Source: VRUE01 sp963714155 (GTDB taxonomy: Bacteria > Actinomycetota > Thermoleophilia > Solirubrobacterales > 70-9). Taken from it: 64,000 bases of DNA. This document shows, in pieces, positions 16,587-24,921 of the stretch. Within the stretch, counting starts at the first letter, position 1; each line of letters starts with the position of its first letter. Made by a program: the position numbers and the translations under genes. The stretch covers positions 2,418,001 through 2,482,000 of the forward strand of contig OY970236.1 in NCBI GenBank assembly GCA_963714155.1, in the 5' to 3' direction. The notes beneath the pieces were generated by a model. The model was not told the DNA's origin. It ran no database searches and saw only the letters and a program-made list of their open reading frames with translations.

Positions 16587-17336
16587 ATGCGCCCGGTCAA
16601 CCTGATCCCGAGCGAGGAGCGAATCGGCGAGCGCCGGCCGATGCGGAGTGGGCCTCTCGCCTACGTCGTTATCGGCGCTCTCACGGCCGCCGTGCTCGGC
16701 GTGGCGTTGCTGGTCACGACCAACAACCAAATCTCCGACAGCAAGGCCGAAATCACCGCGTTGGAAAGCGAAAAGGCAACCGTCGAAGCCCGCGCCCAGT
16801 CGCTCAGCGCTTACACCGAATTCCACGCCCTGCAGCAACAGCGCGTCGCGACCGTCACCAGCCTCGCCGATAGCCGCTTCGACTGGGAGCGGGTCATGCG
16901 GGAACTGGCGCTGATCCTTCCATCCGATATCTGGCTCACCAACCTGAGCGGGACCGCATCGTCAGAGACCTCCGTCGAGGGCGTGGCCAGCTCGTCCCTT
17001 CGCGATTCGGTAGCCGGCCCCGCGCTGGCGATGGCCGGCTGCGCCGCCAGCCAGCGAGCGGTGGCCGGGTTCGTCCAGGCGCTGAAGGAGATCGACGGAG
17101 TGACCCGCGTCGGCCTGCCGACCTCGTCCGTGGGCAGTGCCACGGAAAGCGCCGCCTCCGGCAGTGCGGCCGCGGGCACCTGTCAGACGAAGGACTTCAT
17201 CGCCCAATTCCAGATGGTCGTCGCCTTCGACGCCGCGCCGGTGGCGCCAACCTCCACGAGCACGGAAGAAGTGGTGCCCCCAGCCCCCGAAGGCGAAGCC
17301 GCCGCTGAGCCCACGAGCGAAACGAGCAGCGAATGA
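16587..17336 (+). CDS. pilN: type IV pilus assembly protein PilN
   Basis: A 249-residue bitopic protein. The cytoplasmic N-terminus MRPVNLIPSEER is the PilM-binding motif. One transmembrane helix (about 25-46) is followed by a coiled coil (47-85) and a ferredoxin-like domain with WERVMRELALILPSDIWLTNL. The Glu/Pro-rich C-terminal tail is probably disordered. It overlaps pilO by 4 nt. Confidence 0.9.
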   Translation: MRPVNLIPSEERIGERRPMRSGPLAYVVIGALTAAVLGVALLVTTNNQISDSKAEITALESEKATVEARAQSLSAYTEFHALQQQRVATVTSLADSRFDWERVMRELALILPSDIWLTNLSGTASSETSVEGVASSSLRDSVAGPALAMAGCAASQRAVAGFVQALKEIDGVTRVGLPTSSVGSATESAASGSAAAGTCQTKDFIAQFQMVVAFDAAPVAPTSTSTEEVVPPAPEGEAAAEPTSETSSE

Positions 17337-18175
17337 GTCCCTCCAATCGCCTCATCGTCTCGATCCTCGGTATTACTGCCATCGCGATCGCCTTCTGGAT
17401 GCTGGCCCTCAGTCCCAAGCGGGAGGAAGCGGACAAACTGTCTTCCCAGACCAGCGAATTGCAGACCGCGCTTGCCGCGACGCAGGCGGAGGTGACCGAA
17501 GCGCTCGCCGCCAAGCAGGAATTCCCGAGCGACTATCGACAGCTCGTCGTGCTCGGCAAGGCTGCCCCCGCCGGTGAGGAAACCGCCTCGCTCCTCGTTG
17601 AGCTGAGCCACGTTGCCGAGAAAGCCGGGGTCGAGTTCGAAAGCATCATGCTCAACGGCGAAGGCGGAGGAGAAACAGCGGCCGCGCCGGCTGCCAGCCC
17701 CGTCCCAACCGCGCCGGCGGCCGCAGGGGAAGCCAGCGGCGTACCGGCAGCCTCGACCGTTCCTCCGACCGAGGCCGCCGCCTCGCTGATGCCGCTCGGC
17801 GCGTCAATCGGGCCGGCCGGCCTAGCGGCGATGCCCTATAGCCTCACCTTCACCGGCAACTTCTTCGACATCGCCGACTTCATCAAGGGCGTCGACTCGC
17901 TCGTCGGCACTGGCGACAACCAGGTAGCCGTCGACGGCCGCCTGATTACCCTCAACGGCTTCGCCCTCAACGCCGCCGGAGACGGTGGCTTCCCACGCCT
18001 CAGCGCGACCCTTTCGGTCACCACATATGTGACTCCGCCCGCCCAGGGTGTGACCGCTGGCGCAACGCCAACAGCCCCAGCACCGATCGCCGTCCCCGCC
18101 GCGACTGCCACCAGCCCCGAATCCTCGGTCCCGGCGAGCGAAACATCGGCCCCAGAAGCGGAGCCGGCGCAATGA
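17333..18175 (+). CDS. pilO: type IV pilus assembly protein PilO
   Basis: A 280-residue bitopic protein with one transmembrane helix at residues 7-24, a coiled coil (about 25-60) and a C-terminal ferredoxin-like domain containing MPYSLTFTGNFFDIADFIKGVDSL. It has an Ala/Pro-rich linker (about 115-150) and tail. It pairs with PilN in the inner-membrane alignment complex. Start and stop overlap both neighbours by 4 nt. Confidence 0.88.
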   Translation: MSPSNRLIVSILGITAIAIAFWMLALSPKREEADKLSSQTSELQTALAATQAEVTEALAAKQEFPSDYRQLVVLGKAAPAGEETASLLVELSHVAEKAGVEFESIMLNGEGGGETAAAPAASPVPTAPAAAGEASGVPAASTVPPTEAAASLMPLGASIGPAGLAAMPYSLTFTGNFFDIADFIKGVDSLVGTGDNQVAVDGRLITLNGFALNAAGDGGFPRLSATLSVTTYVTPPAQGVTAGATPTAPAPIAVPAATATSPESSVPASETSAPEAEPAQ

Positions 18176-19065
18176 ACATGCTGAAGAAGGGACCAGATCT
18201 GAAGAAGCCCGACCTCAAGGTTCCGGATTTCCTCCTGGACATCTACTACGACCTGCGTGAGCGGCACCTGTTGCCGTTGGTTGCCCTTCTGATTGTCGCG
18301 ATAGTCGCAGTGCCGTTCCTGCTCGGCGGCGGCTCTCCGGAAGGCGAATCTGAAGAAGCAGAAGGCGCGATCGCCACACCGAGCAGCGTGATCCCCTCCA
18401 GCAAACTCGTGGTCGCCAAATCCGCACCCGGCCTGCGCGACTATCGACACCGCCTGCGCAACAAGCACGCCAAGGATCCTTTCATCCAGCAGTACACGGC
18501 CAAGGAGGGTGGGAGTGAAGGCGCTGGAGGCAACACAACCGAAACAGCCACCGGTGGAGAAGGCGGTGCCGTTACGATCGAATCGAGCGGAACCCAGACG
18601 GAAACAACGGAAGCCACCAAGCCCCCAGACGAAGGCGGCGACAAGCCGCCGGAGGGGGAAGAACTCAAGTACTACTCCTGGGCAATCGATGTTCGCGTGA
18701 CCCCGGTCTCCTCCACCGAGGGCAAAAAGAAGCCTGAGGCCTCGGTCCGCCAAGACCTGCCCGACATGACGATGCTGCCCAGCCGCGACGTCCCGGCGCT
18801 GACCTTTATCGGCGTCACCAAGGACGCCAAGCGAGCGGTGATGCTCGTCTCCGACAAGGTCACCGGCCTCTTCGGCGACGGCGTTTGCATCGTTGGCTCA
18901 GAAGCCTGCCAGCTGATCGCAATGGAACCCGGGTTGCCCGAGACCGTCGTCTACGGCGCCGACAGCCGCACTTACCGCATCGAAGTGACGAAGCTGCAGC
19001 TACTGAAGACGGATGAGCTCAACGTGGCGCCGCTCGACAAATCGAAGCCGAAGCAAGACGGGTAG
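18172..19065 (+). CDS. single-pass membrane protein in the PilP position
   Basis: A 297-residue protein with a charged cytoplasmic N-terminus, one transmembrane helix (residues 36-54, LPLVALLIVAIVAVPFLLGG), a Ser/Thr/Gly-rich linker (100-160) and a C-terminal domain (180-290). It overlaps pilO by 4 nt and closes the pilMNO operon, the place where pilP is found in diderms. It has no lipobox and no obvious PilP beta-sandwich motif. The window has no secretin gene for it to contact, so it may be a monoderm-specific partner of PilN/PilO. I do not recognise a named family. Confidence 0.6.
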   Translation: MNMLKKGPDLKKPDLKVPDFLLDIYYDLRERHLLPLVALLIVAIVAVPFLLGGGSPEGESEEAEGAIATPSSVIPSSKLVVAKSAPGLRDYRHRLRNKHAKDPFIQQYTAKEGGSEGAGGNTTETATGGEGGAVTIESSGTQTETTEATKPPDEGGDKPPEGEELKYYSWAIDVRVTPVSSTEGKKKPEASVRQDLPDMTMLPSRDVPALTFIGVTKDAKRAVMLVSDKVTGLFGDGVCIVGSEACQLIAMEPGLPETVVYGADSRTYRIEVTKLQLLKTDELNVAPLDKSKPKQDG

Positions 19066-19071
19066 CGCAGC

Positions 19072-19482
19072 TCAGACGCCAATCGTCGCCAGTGCCTCAC
19101 CCGGCTCGGCGAGGGCCGCCAGATCTTTACGATCGGAGGTCACCACGGCGGCAGCGTTCTCGAGTGCGCAGCAGACGACGTGTGCGTCAGCAACATCCCG
19201 CCGATCGCGATGCCCAAGCCGCACCCCCACCTCCTTCGCCCTGGCCTCCGATAGCGAATCGATCTCGCCTGCTTCGACCAATCTGGCCAGAGCTGCCGAC
19301 CTTGGCCCCCCGCGCCAAACCTGGGCAAGAACCGAGGTTGGCACGAAAAAGCGAGCACCGAGAGGGAGCAACTTTCGCAGGACTTCCCTGACCCGAGGAT
19401 CGCCCCGCTCAAAGGCGATCAGGGCGCCGGCGTCGAGGACGAGATCTCCCGGAAAGCCCTTTCCAGTTCCTTGCGCGCCCAT
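19072..19482 (-). CDS. PIN-domain toxin, VapC-like
   Basis: A 136-residue PIN-fold protein. The first acidic residue is in LVLDAGALIAFERGD, the central ones are in RRDVADAHVV, and the last is in VVTSDRKDL. The four-acid Mg-binding set of VapC ribonucleases therefore appears present. The only standard start in frame is ATG 19482, giving an unusually long 64-nt overlap with the antitoxin gene. The stop lies 6 bp from the end of the PilP-position gene on the opposite strand. Confidence 0.8.
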   Translation of the reverse strand: MGAQGTGKGFPGDLVLDAGALIAFERGDPRVREVLRKLLPLGARFFVPTSVLAQVWRGGPRSAALARLVEAGEIDSLSEARAKEVGVRLGHRDRRDVADAHVVCCALENAAAVVTSDRKDLAALAEPGEALATIGV

Positions 19483-19691
19483 TCCTCTTCCTCCTCGCCG
19501 ATCGGACCGTGCTCGGCGTCTGAGATCTCAAGCGCCTCACGCAGAGCTTGGCTCTTGCTTCGCGAGAGGAGGGCCCTTTCGACGGCAGCAGAGAGATTCG
19601 GAGCCCCACCAGTCCTGACTTCCGCTCTCGCCGCCTCCAATGCCTCCGGGTTGACCGAGATTGTCACCCGCTCTTTCATACGGAACATCAT
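19419..19691 (-). CDS. ribbon-helix-helix type antitoxin, VapB-like
   Basis: A 90-residue protein. The N-terminal strand RVTISVNPEALEAARAEV and the following NLSAAVERALL helix fit a ribbon-helix-helix DNA-binding fold. The acidic C-terminal half (GEEEEEWARKELERAF) is the likely toxin-neutralising tail. The start is the first of two adjacent ATGs after a GAGG. Such antitoxins usually autorepress the operon with their toxin. Confidence 0.75.
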   Translation of the reverse strand: MMFRMKERVTISVNPEALEAARAEVRTGGAPNLSAAVERALLSRSKSQALREALEISDAEHGPIGEEEEEWARKELERAFREISSSTPAP

Positions 19692-19713
19692 ACGCCTCGC
19701 CGTTGGTTATTTA

Positions 19714-19786
19714 GGTTGACGGTAGGCCACGGCTACGCGCCGGTGGCGCGCACTACATGCCAAACCCGTCACGCCCTTCGTCAACC
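19714..19786. other. structured intergenic element between pilD and the VapB-like gene
   Basis: A perfect 8-bp outer stem GGTTGACG (19714-19721)/CGTCAACC (19779-19786) encloses an inner hairpin CGCGCC-GGT-GGCGCG (about 19736-19750). The stop codon of pilD (TGA, 19783-19781) falls inside the outer stem, the same arrangement as in repeat family A, but the sequence is different. It is probably a transcript 3' end or processing structure. Confidence 0.45.
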
Positions 19787-20527
19787 CAGGTACAAGTCGA
19801 CCAGCTGCTCGCCTGCGAGCAGGCCGACGATGCCACCGAGGGCGAGGAAGGGACCAAAGGGGATTGCCATCTTGCGGGCCTGGGAGCCGTGGCGGGCGAT
19901 CAGGGCGACGCCGACCAGACTGGCGACCAGCAGAGCGATGAGGATGGCAGGGGCAACGGCGCGGCCGAGGAAAAGGCCCATCGTGGCGGCGAGCTTGACG
20001 TCGCCGAGGCCCATGCCGGCCGGATAGGCGAGGGCTACGAGGAAGAAGACGCCTCCGGCCGCGATCGCGGCAATCGCTCGCTCGGGCAAGCCGCCTGGAT
20101 CGGCGGGAGCGGCAATGGCGACACAGAGGATCGCTCCGGCGATGAGCACCTTGTTGGGAATGATCCGCCGCTCGAGATCGGTCAGGGTGACGACCGCCAG
20201 CATGGCGACGAAGACGAGGCCGATCGCCGCCTCGGCGGCGTCGTTGCGATAGACGAGCACCGTGGCAACGAAGAGCAGGCCGACGGCCAACTCGGCGAGC
20301 GGATAGCGGGGCGAGATCCGCGCCCCGCAGCAACGCGCCCTGCCCCGCAGCAGGAGCCACGAGAGAACGGGGACGTTGTCGCGGGCCGCGATTTGAGCGT
20401 CGCAGGCCGGGCAGCGCGAGCGCTGGGCGGCAAACGGGATCCCCCGCGGCACGCGGTGCGCGACCGCCGTCGCAAAGCTGCCGACGGCGAGGCCAGCCAG
20501 GAACGCGATCAGGACAACGCCGACCAT
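19781..20527 (-). CDS. pilD: prepilin leader peptidase / N-methyltransferase
   Basis: A 248-residue polytopic membrane protein. Near the N-terminus are CPACDAQI and a second Cys pair (RCCGARI), the zinc-binding cytoplasmic loop of bifunctional PilD. The two catalytic Asp residues are in LTDLERRIIPN and GMGLGDVKL. It cleaves the Gly|Phe-type leaders of the pilins in this window and methylates the new N-terminus. It lies 21 bp downstream of the secreted-protein gene and ends within a structured element. Confidence 0.92.
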   Translation of the reverse strand: MVGVVLIAFLAGLAVGSFATAVAHRVPRGIPFAAQRSRCPACDAQIAARDNVPVLSWLLLRGRARCCGARISPRYPLAELAVGLLFVATVLVYRNDAAEAAIGLVFVAMLAVVTLTDLERRIIPNKVLIAGAILCVAIAAPADPGGLPERAIAAIAAGGVFFLVALAYPAGMGLGDVKLAATMGLFLGRAVAPAILIALLVASLVGVALIARHGSQARKMAIPFGPFLALGGIVGLLAGEQLVDLYLG

Positions 20528-20548
20528 CGGGCGGAAGTTCTACCCGAG

Positions 20549-21667
20549 CTAGTGGATGACCTTGAAGCTGCGCTTGGCCGCCTTGGCCTCGACGTTGCCG
20601 ATCGGATCGGCGCCGACGACGCGAAGCGTGTGGCGGCCGTAGCCGAGGCGCTTGAGCTTAAAGGGGGAGCGGCAGGCCTTCCACTTGCGACGGTCGAGCT
20701 TGCAGACGAAGCTGGTGCCAAGCGTGTCGCCACCGACGTCGGCGAAGCGAAAGATGACCTTGCGGTGCCGCGTCTTGGCACCCGGACCCATCGTGATTCG
20801 CGTGCGCGGCGGTGTCGAATCCTCGATGTAGGTCGCCGGCGGCGAGCAGAAGGACTGCTTGCCGTTGGCCACCGCGACGCCGGTGAAGTCGGTGGTTGAG
20901 TTGTCGGGTACGCGGAGGGCAACGCCGCCCGAGAGCTGGGCGGGCGAAACGGTGGCCACCGGAGACCCACTGCAGCTGGAGTTGCTGAAGAGCTTGACCG
21001 AGTCGGCGCCGCTGACCGAACCGGTGACGCGCGGCGTGTTGTTGTTCGCTGGACCGGCCGGCGTCGTCTTCAGCCGCGGCGCCACCGGGGCCGTGGCGGG
21101 ACGGTCGACGGTCGCGGGGGGTTTCGAAGTCGGTGATTCTTTGGCAGGAGGTTCACCGCCAGCCGGCGGTTCTTTTGCCGGCGGTTCTTCGCCTGGCGGC
21201 TCGCTGGCGCTGGAGCTGTTCCAGTAGGTGATCGGTTTCGAGCAGATCGAGGGATTGCCGGGGTCGGTGGGATCGATCTGGACGGCGGAGAAGATCGTGC
21301 TCGAGTCGGGCTCGACCTCGACCTGGATGCCCTCTCCTTCCAGCTCGTCGACGATGCCGCTCGCCACCGGCGAGCCCGTGCAGTTGCCGCTTTCGTAGAT
21401 CTCGACCTGGTTGTTCGGGTTGATGTCAGCCGCGATCGGTGAGCGCGGCCCGCGGAACGGGTTGACCACGGTCGCAATCGCGCCGTCACCCCGGCCGATG
21501 ATGAACGGTTCGGTCGAGGCGGCGGGCTGCGCCTGGGTTGAGAGAGGGTTGGTTTCCGTCAGGGCGACTGGTTCGGGTTCTTCGGCCCGAGCGCTCTGTG
21601 CAGTCACGAGGGCCACGAGCATGGCCGCGGCCGCGAAAAACCACAAACGCAAAGAGGAGCGGGCCAT
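20549..21667 (-). CDS. secreted repeat protein with Thermoleophilia-type C-terminal beta-sandwich
   Basis: A 372-residue protein from ATG 21667, chosen because GAGGAGGAG lies just upstream and a clear Sec signal peptide follows (MARSSLRLW, hydrophobic core, cleavage after SARA). Two homologous Ig-like repeats follow (each has a strand with CTGSPVAS or CSGSPVAT), separated by a Pro/Glu/Lys-rich linker. The last domain (TRITMGPGAKTR, FVCKLDRRKWKACRSP, HTLRVVGADPIGN) is a beta-sandwich seen repeatedly in secreted proteins of this class. Placed between pilA and pilD, it may be a pilus-associated surface protein, but that is positional inference. Confidence 0.7.
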   Translation of the reverse strand: MARSSLRLWFFAAAAMLVALVTAQSARAEEPEPVALTETNPLSTQAQPAASTEPFIIGRGDGAIATVVNPFRGPRSPIAADINPNNQVEIYESGNCTGSPVASGIVDELEGEGIQVEVEPDSSTIFSAVQIDPTDPGNPSICSKPITYWNSSSASEPPGEEPPAKEPPAGGEPPAKESPTSKPPATVDRPATAPVAPRLKTTPAGPANNNTPRVTGSVSGADSVKLFSNSSCSGSPVATVSPAQLSGGVALRVPDNSTTDFTGVAVANGKQSFCSPPATYIEDSTPPRTRITMGPGAKTRHRKVIFRFADVGGDTLGTSFVCKLDRRKWKACRSPFKLKRLGYGRHTLRVVGADPIGNVEAKAAKRSFKVIH

Positions 21668-21732
21668 GACGGCCCGCTCCTCCTCAACGTTTGAGTTCAG
21701 CTTAGGCATAGCTAAGCGCTACAGCTAGGCGA

Positions 21733-22212
21733 TCAACCGCCCCAGCCGCCGGTCGGGCAACCGCCGCCGACAGGAGTACATGGATAGGTCATCGCGCCGG
21801 TGGTCGCACGGATGACGCTGAAGGTGCGCGCCGGGTTCGACCCTTTCGTGGTCACGGTGATGTTGTAAGCAACAGCGGTCGAGCCGTCGACCGCGGTCAG
21901 AGCTACACCTTCGGCGGGAAGCGTCGACTCATAGTTCGTCCGCAGGTTTTCGTAGCCGCAGGCGCCGGTGATCGGGTACGTACCGTTGTTGTCGGTGGAG
22001 CAGCTCTCCAGCGCAACCTGAGCGGTGTGAGCGATCTCCTTCGACTTCGCGTCACCGGCCTTTTCCTTCTGGTTGAAGAAGGCGGGCAGGGCGATCGCGG
22101 CGAGGATGCCGAGGATCAGCATGACGACGAGGAGCTCGATCAGCGTGAAGCCGGCCTCCTTGTCACCGTTGAGCCGGGCGCCAATCTTGGCCCGGAGGTT
22201 CTGGATAAACAT
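21733..22212 (-). CDS. pilA: major type IV pilin
   Basis: A 159-residue prepilin with leader MFIQNLRAKIGARLNGDKEAG cut before FTLIELLVVMLILGILAAIALP, a textbook N-terminal pilin helix with Glu at +5. The globular part has several Cys, including a C-terminal pair around CTPVGGGC that may form a disulfide loop. AGGAG lies 9 nt before the ATG, inside the loop of a small hairpin (22211-22236). A c-di-GMP riboswitch aptamer lies 73 nt upstream, so pilin synthesis is likely tuned by that second messenger. Confidence 0.93.
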   Translation of the reverse strand: MFIQNLRAKIGARLNGDKEAGFTLIELLVVMLILGILAAIALPAFFNQKEKAGDAKSKEIAHTAQVALESCSTDNNGTYPITGACGYENLRTNYESTLPAEGVALTAVDGSTAVAYNITVTTKGSNPARTFSVIRATTGAMTYPCTPVGGGCPTGGWGG

Positions 22213-22236
22213 TAGGTGTGTCTCCTATGTCCTAAT
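22211..22236 (-). promoter_or_regulatory. hairpin holding the pilA ribosome-binding site
   Basis: On the mRNA ATTAGG (22236-22231) pairs with CCTAAT (22216-22211), the latter touching the start codon. The AGGAG ribosome-binding site (22226-22222) is in the loop. It may be part of the riboswitch expression platform. Confidence 0.4.
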
Positions 22237-22284
22237 TGGTTTAGCCAGAGCCCCGTCGCGTCTCAGCCACGTGGTGTCTGTCGA

Positions 22285-22371
22285 CCCCGGTGGTAGCCCG
22301 GCCGGCTCCTCCATGGAGCCCCGTTGGCTTTGCGCCCCCACCTCGCGGTGGGTTTGCCGTGTGCACCGAGG
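22285..22371 (-). ncRNA. c-di-GMP-I (GEMM) riboswitch aptamer controlling pilA
   Basis: On the minus strand P1 is CCTCGGTG/CACCGGGG with one G-U pair. Next comes GGCAAACC, then P2 CCCACC-GCGA-GGTGGG closed by a GNRA tetraloop. Then comes GGCGCAAAGCC and P3, built of AGCC/GGCT, CGG/CCG and GGCTCC/GGAGCC. This is the order and spacing of the class I c-di-GMP aptamer. The G before CAAACC, equivalent to the ligand-contacting G20, is kept, which favours c-di-GMP over cGAMP. The aptamer ends 73 nt before the pilA ATG. No poly-U terminator follows, so translational control is more likely than attenuation. Confidence 0.9.
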
Positions 22372-22448
22372 CACTGGCAGATATGTACTCCCTCCTATCG
22401 GCGCCGGGCGGCGTGCCTTGATCCCTGAAACTAGGACTTCTTATCCCC

Positions 22449-22477
22449 AAAAGTCGGGTCTTGGGTCAAGAACCCCG
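22449..22477 (-). terminator. candidate intrinsic terminator after pilC
   Basis: Minus-strand stem CGGG-(GT)-TCTTG / CAAGA-CCCG with loop ACC and a two-base bulge, followed shortly by TTTT. It lies 15 nt after the pilC stop and would separate the pilT-pilB-pilC transcript from pilA. Confidence 0.5.
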
Positions 22478-22491
22478 AATAACCTGTCAAC

Positions 22492-23736
22492 TCAGCGGAT
22501 GTGTTCGTAGATGCTGAACATCGGCAGGTACATCGCGATCACGATGAAGCCGACGATGCCGCCGACGAAGACGATCATCACTGGCTCGATCAGCGCGGTG
22601 AGAGCCTTCACCTTGGCGTCGACCTCATCCTCGTAGAAGTCGGCGACCTTGGTCAGCATGTGCTCGAGCTGGCCGGTTTCCTCGCCGACGGCAACCATGT
22701 GGCCGACCATCGATGGGAAGATCGGGTTGTCCTCGATCGGGCCGGCGATCGAACCGCCGCTCTTGACCGATTCGTAGACGTCGTCCATCGACTGTTCGAC
22801 GACGACGTTGCCGGACGTCTCGCCGGTGAGGCGGATCCCCTGCAGCATCGGCACGCCTGAGGAGACGGCGCCGGAGAAGGTGCGCGACCAGCGCGCCAAT
22901 GCCACCTTCTGGATCACGTCGCCGATCTTGAACGGGATGCGCAGCTTGAAGCGGTCCCAGAGCTCGTGGCCACGGTCGGTCTTCTTCCATTTGAAGAAAG
23001 CGACGAAGGCCAGGATCAGTCCCGGGATGATCAGGTACCAGTAACCGGTGAGGATTTCGGAGGCGCTGACGCAGATCTGGGTCGGCATCGGCAGGCTCGC
23101 CGCTTCCTCGGGATGTTCTTCCGCCAATTCTTCGAAGATATTGGCGAAAATCGGGATCACGAAGCCGACGATCGCGATCAGCACCACGACCGCGAAGCCG
23201 AAGACCAGGGCCGGATACATCAGCGCCGATTTGACCTGGCGGCGCAGGGAGTCGGCCTTCTCCACCTGGTAGGCGATCCGGTCCATCGCCTCCTCGAGCC
23301 GGCCCGACTGCTCGCCGGAGCGCACCATCGCGCGGAAGAGGCGGTCGAAGACCTTCGGGTGGCGCTCCATCGCCTGCTCGAGCGTGCTGCCTGCCTCGAT
23401 GTCGGCGCGCACGCCAGCAACCGCCACCTTGATCTGCTCGTCCTGGGTCTGCTCTTCCAGCGTGTGCAGGGTGCGCAGCATCGGCATCCCGGAGGCGATC
23501 AGGGTGGCGAACTGGCGCGAGAAGATCGCCAGTTCACGCATATCCACGCCCTGCCAGCGCTTGAAGAAGTCCTCGATCTTCAGCGGGCTGGACTTCTCGC
23601 TGACGTCGAGAACGATCAGGCCGCGCTGACGCAGCTGCTCGGAAACCGTAGCCTTGGACTCAGCCTCCATCTCACCGGAGGAGGCGGTGCCGGCCATGTC
23701 CATGGCCCGGAAGGCGAATGTGGTCGCGCCGGACAT
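22492..23736 (-). CDS. pilC: type IV pilus inner-membrane platform protein PilC
   Basis: A 414-residue polytopic protein with two T2SSF repeats: the first has FSRQFATLIASGMPMLRTLHTLE (75-97), the second WSRTFSGAVSSGVPMLQGIRLTGE. Transmembrane segments follow each repeat, and the C-terminal GQLEHMLTKVADFYEDEVDAKVKAL block is characteristic. It is the membrane rotor on which PilB and PilT act. It begins 3 bp after the pilT1 stop. Confidence 0.93.
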   Translation of the reverse strand: MSGATTFAFRAMDMAGTASSGEMEAESKATVSEQLRQRGLIVLDVSEKSSPLKIEDFFKRWQGVDMRELAIFSRQFATLIASGMPMLRTLHTLEEQTQDEQIKVAVAGVRADIEAGSTLEQAMERHPKVFDRLFRAMVRSGEQSGRLEEAMDRIAYQVEKADSLRRQVKSALMYPALVFGFAVVVLIAIVGFVIPIFANIFEELAEEHPEEAASLPMPTQICVSASEILTGYWYLIIPGLILAFVAFFKWKKTDRGHELWDRFKLRIPFKIGDVIQKVALARWSRTFSGAVSSGVPMLQGIRLTGETSGNVVVEQSMDDVYESVKSGGSIAGPIEDNPIFPSMVGHMVAVGEETGQLEHMLTKVADFYEDEVDAKVKALTALIEPVMIVFVGGIVGFIVIAMYLPMFSIYEHIR

Positions 23737-23739
23737 CGA

Positions 23740-24921
23740 CTACGCCCCGCCGGTGTAGACGGGTGGCGGTGGGGCTACCGCTTGAGCAACCGCTGCCGCT
23801 TCCTCGGCGGCTCGCCCGCCGAGCTCCGTCACGGGCGCATGGGCGGCCTCGCCGCCGAGCAGCCGTTTGAGCTCCTCCGGCACCGAAGCGCGCTGTTCGG
23901 CCAGCGAGCGGGTCACCCGGCCCGCTCGCACCAGCCGCGCCAGGTCGGCGTCCATCGTCTGCATGCCGACCGCGCCCGAGGTCTGCACCGCGGCGTAGAT
24001 CTGGTGGGTCTTGCCCTCACGGATCAGGTTGCGGATCGCCGGCGTCGGCACCAGCACCTCGGTGGCGACTACGCGGCCGCGGCCGTCGGAGGTCGGCAGC
24101 AGCTGCTGGGTGACGATCCCCTGCAGGGCGATCGAGAGCTGCGTGCGCACCTGGCCCTGCTGCTCGGGCGGGAAGACGTCGATGATCCGGTCGACCGTCT
24201 GGGCGGTGGACTGAGTGTGCAGGGTGGCGAAGACGAGGTGGCCGGTCTCGGCCGCGGTCAGCGCGGTGGAGATCGTCTCCAGATCGCGCATCTCGCCGAC
24301 GAGGATCACGTCGGGGTCCTCTCGCAGGGCGGCGCGCAGGCCGAGTGAGAAGTCCTCGGCGTCGGCACCGACCTCGCGCTGGTTGACGATCGAGCGCTTG
24401 TGCGTGTGCAGGAACTCGATCGGGTCCTCGATCGTGAGGATGTGATCCTGGCGCTCGGAGTTGATCACGTCGATCATCGAGGCCAGCGTCGTGCTCTTGC
24501 CCGAGCCGGTCGGGCCGGTGACCAGCACGAAGCCGCGCGGTTTCGCCGCCAGCTCGCGCAGCACCTGCGGCACGCCCAGCGAGTCGAGCTCGGGGATGTC
24601 CTGCGGCACCAGGCGGAAGGCGGCGCTGACGGCGCCGCGCTGGAAGAAGCAGTTGACGCGGAAGCGCGCGACGCCGGGGATCGCGTAGGCGAAGTCGAGC
24701 TGCTTATGGTTCTCGAAGCGTTTGCGCTGGTCGTCGTTGAGGATCGAGTAGACGACCTCGCGGGTCTCCTGCGCGGTCAGGATCGGGAATCCCTCCATCG
24801 GCTGGATCTGGCCCTTGTCGCGCATCGCCGGCGGGAAGCCGGCTGTGATGTGGACGTCGGACGCGCGCGTCTCGACCATGCGGCGCAGCACCTCGGAGAA
24901 GTCGAAATCAGGCTGTGACAC
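23740..24921 (-). CDS. pilT: pilus retraction ATPase PilT (copy 1)
   Basis: A 393-residue AAA-type secretion ATPase. Walker A is GPTGSGKSTT (136-145). The Asp box is IEDPIEF, Walker B is VILVGEMRDLET and the His box is FATLHTQST. The C-terminal AIRNLIRE motif, needed for retraction in studied PilTs, is complete (286-293). A Pro/Ala-rich tail follows. It overlaps pilB by 14 nt. A second PilT-like gene at 27370-28491 lacks AIRNLIRE, so this copy is the better retraction motor candidate. Confidence 0.93.
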   Translation of the reverse strand: MSQPDFDFSEVLRRMVETRASDVHITAGFPPAMRDKGQIQPMEGFPILTAQETREVVYSILNDDQRKRFENHKQLDFAYAIPGVARFRVNCFFQRGAVSAAFRLVPQDIPELDSLGVPQVLRELAAKPRGFVLVTGPTGSGKSTTLASMIDVINSERQDHILTIEDPIEFLHTHKRSIVNQREVGADAEDFSLGLRAALREDPDVILVGEMRDLETISTALTAAETGHLVFATLHTQSTAQTVDRIIDVFPPEQQGQVRTQLSIALQGIVTQQLLPTSDGRGRVVATEVLVPTPAIRNLIREGKTHQIYAAVQTSGAVGMQTMDADLARLVRAGRVTRSLAEQRASVPEELKRLLGGEAAHAPVTELGGRAAEEAAAVAQAVAPPPPVYTGGA

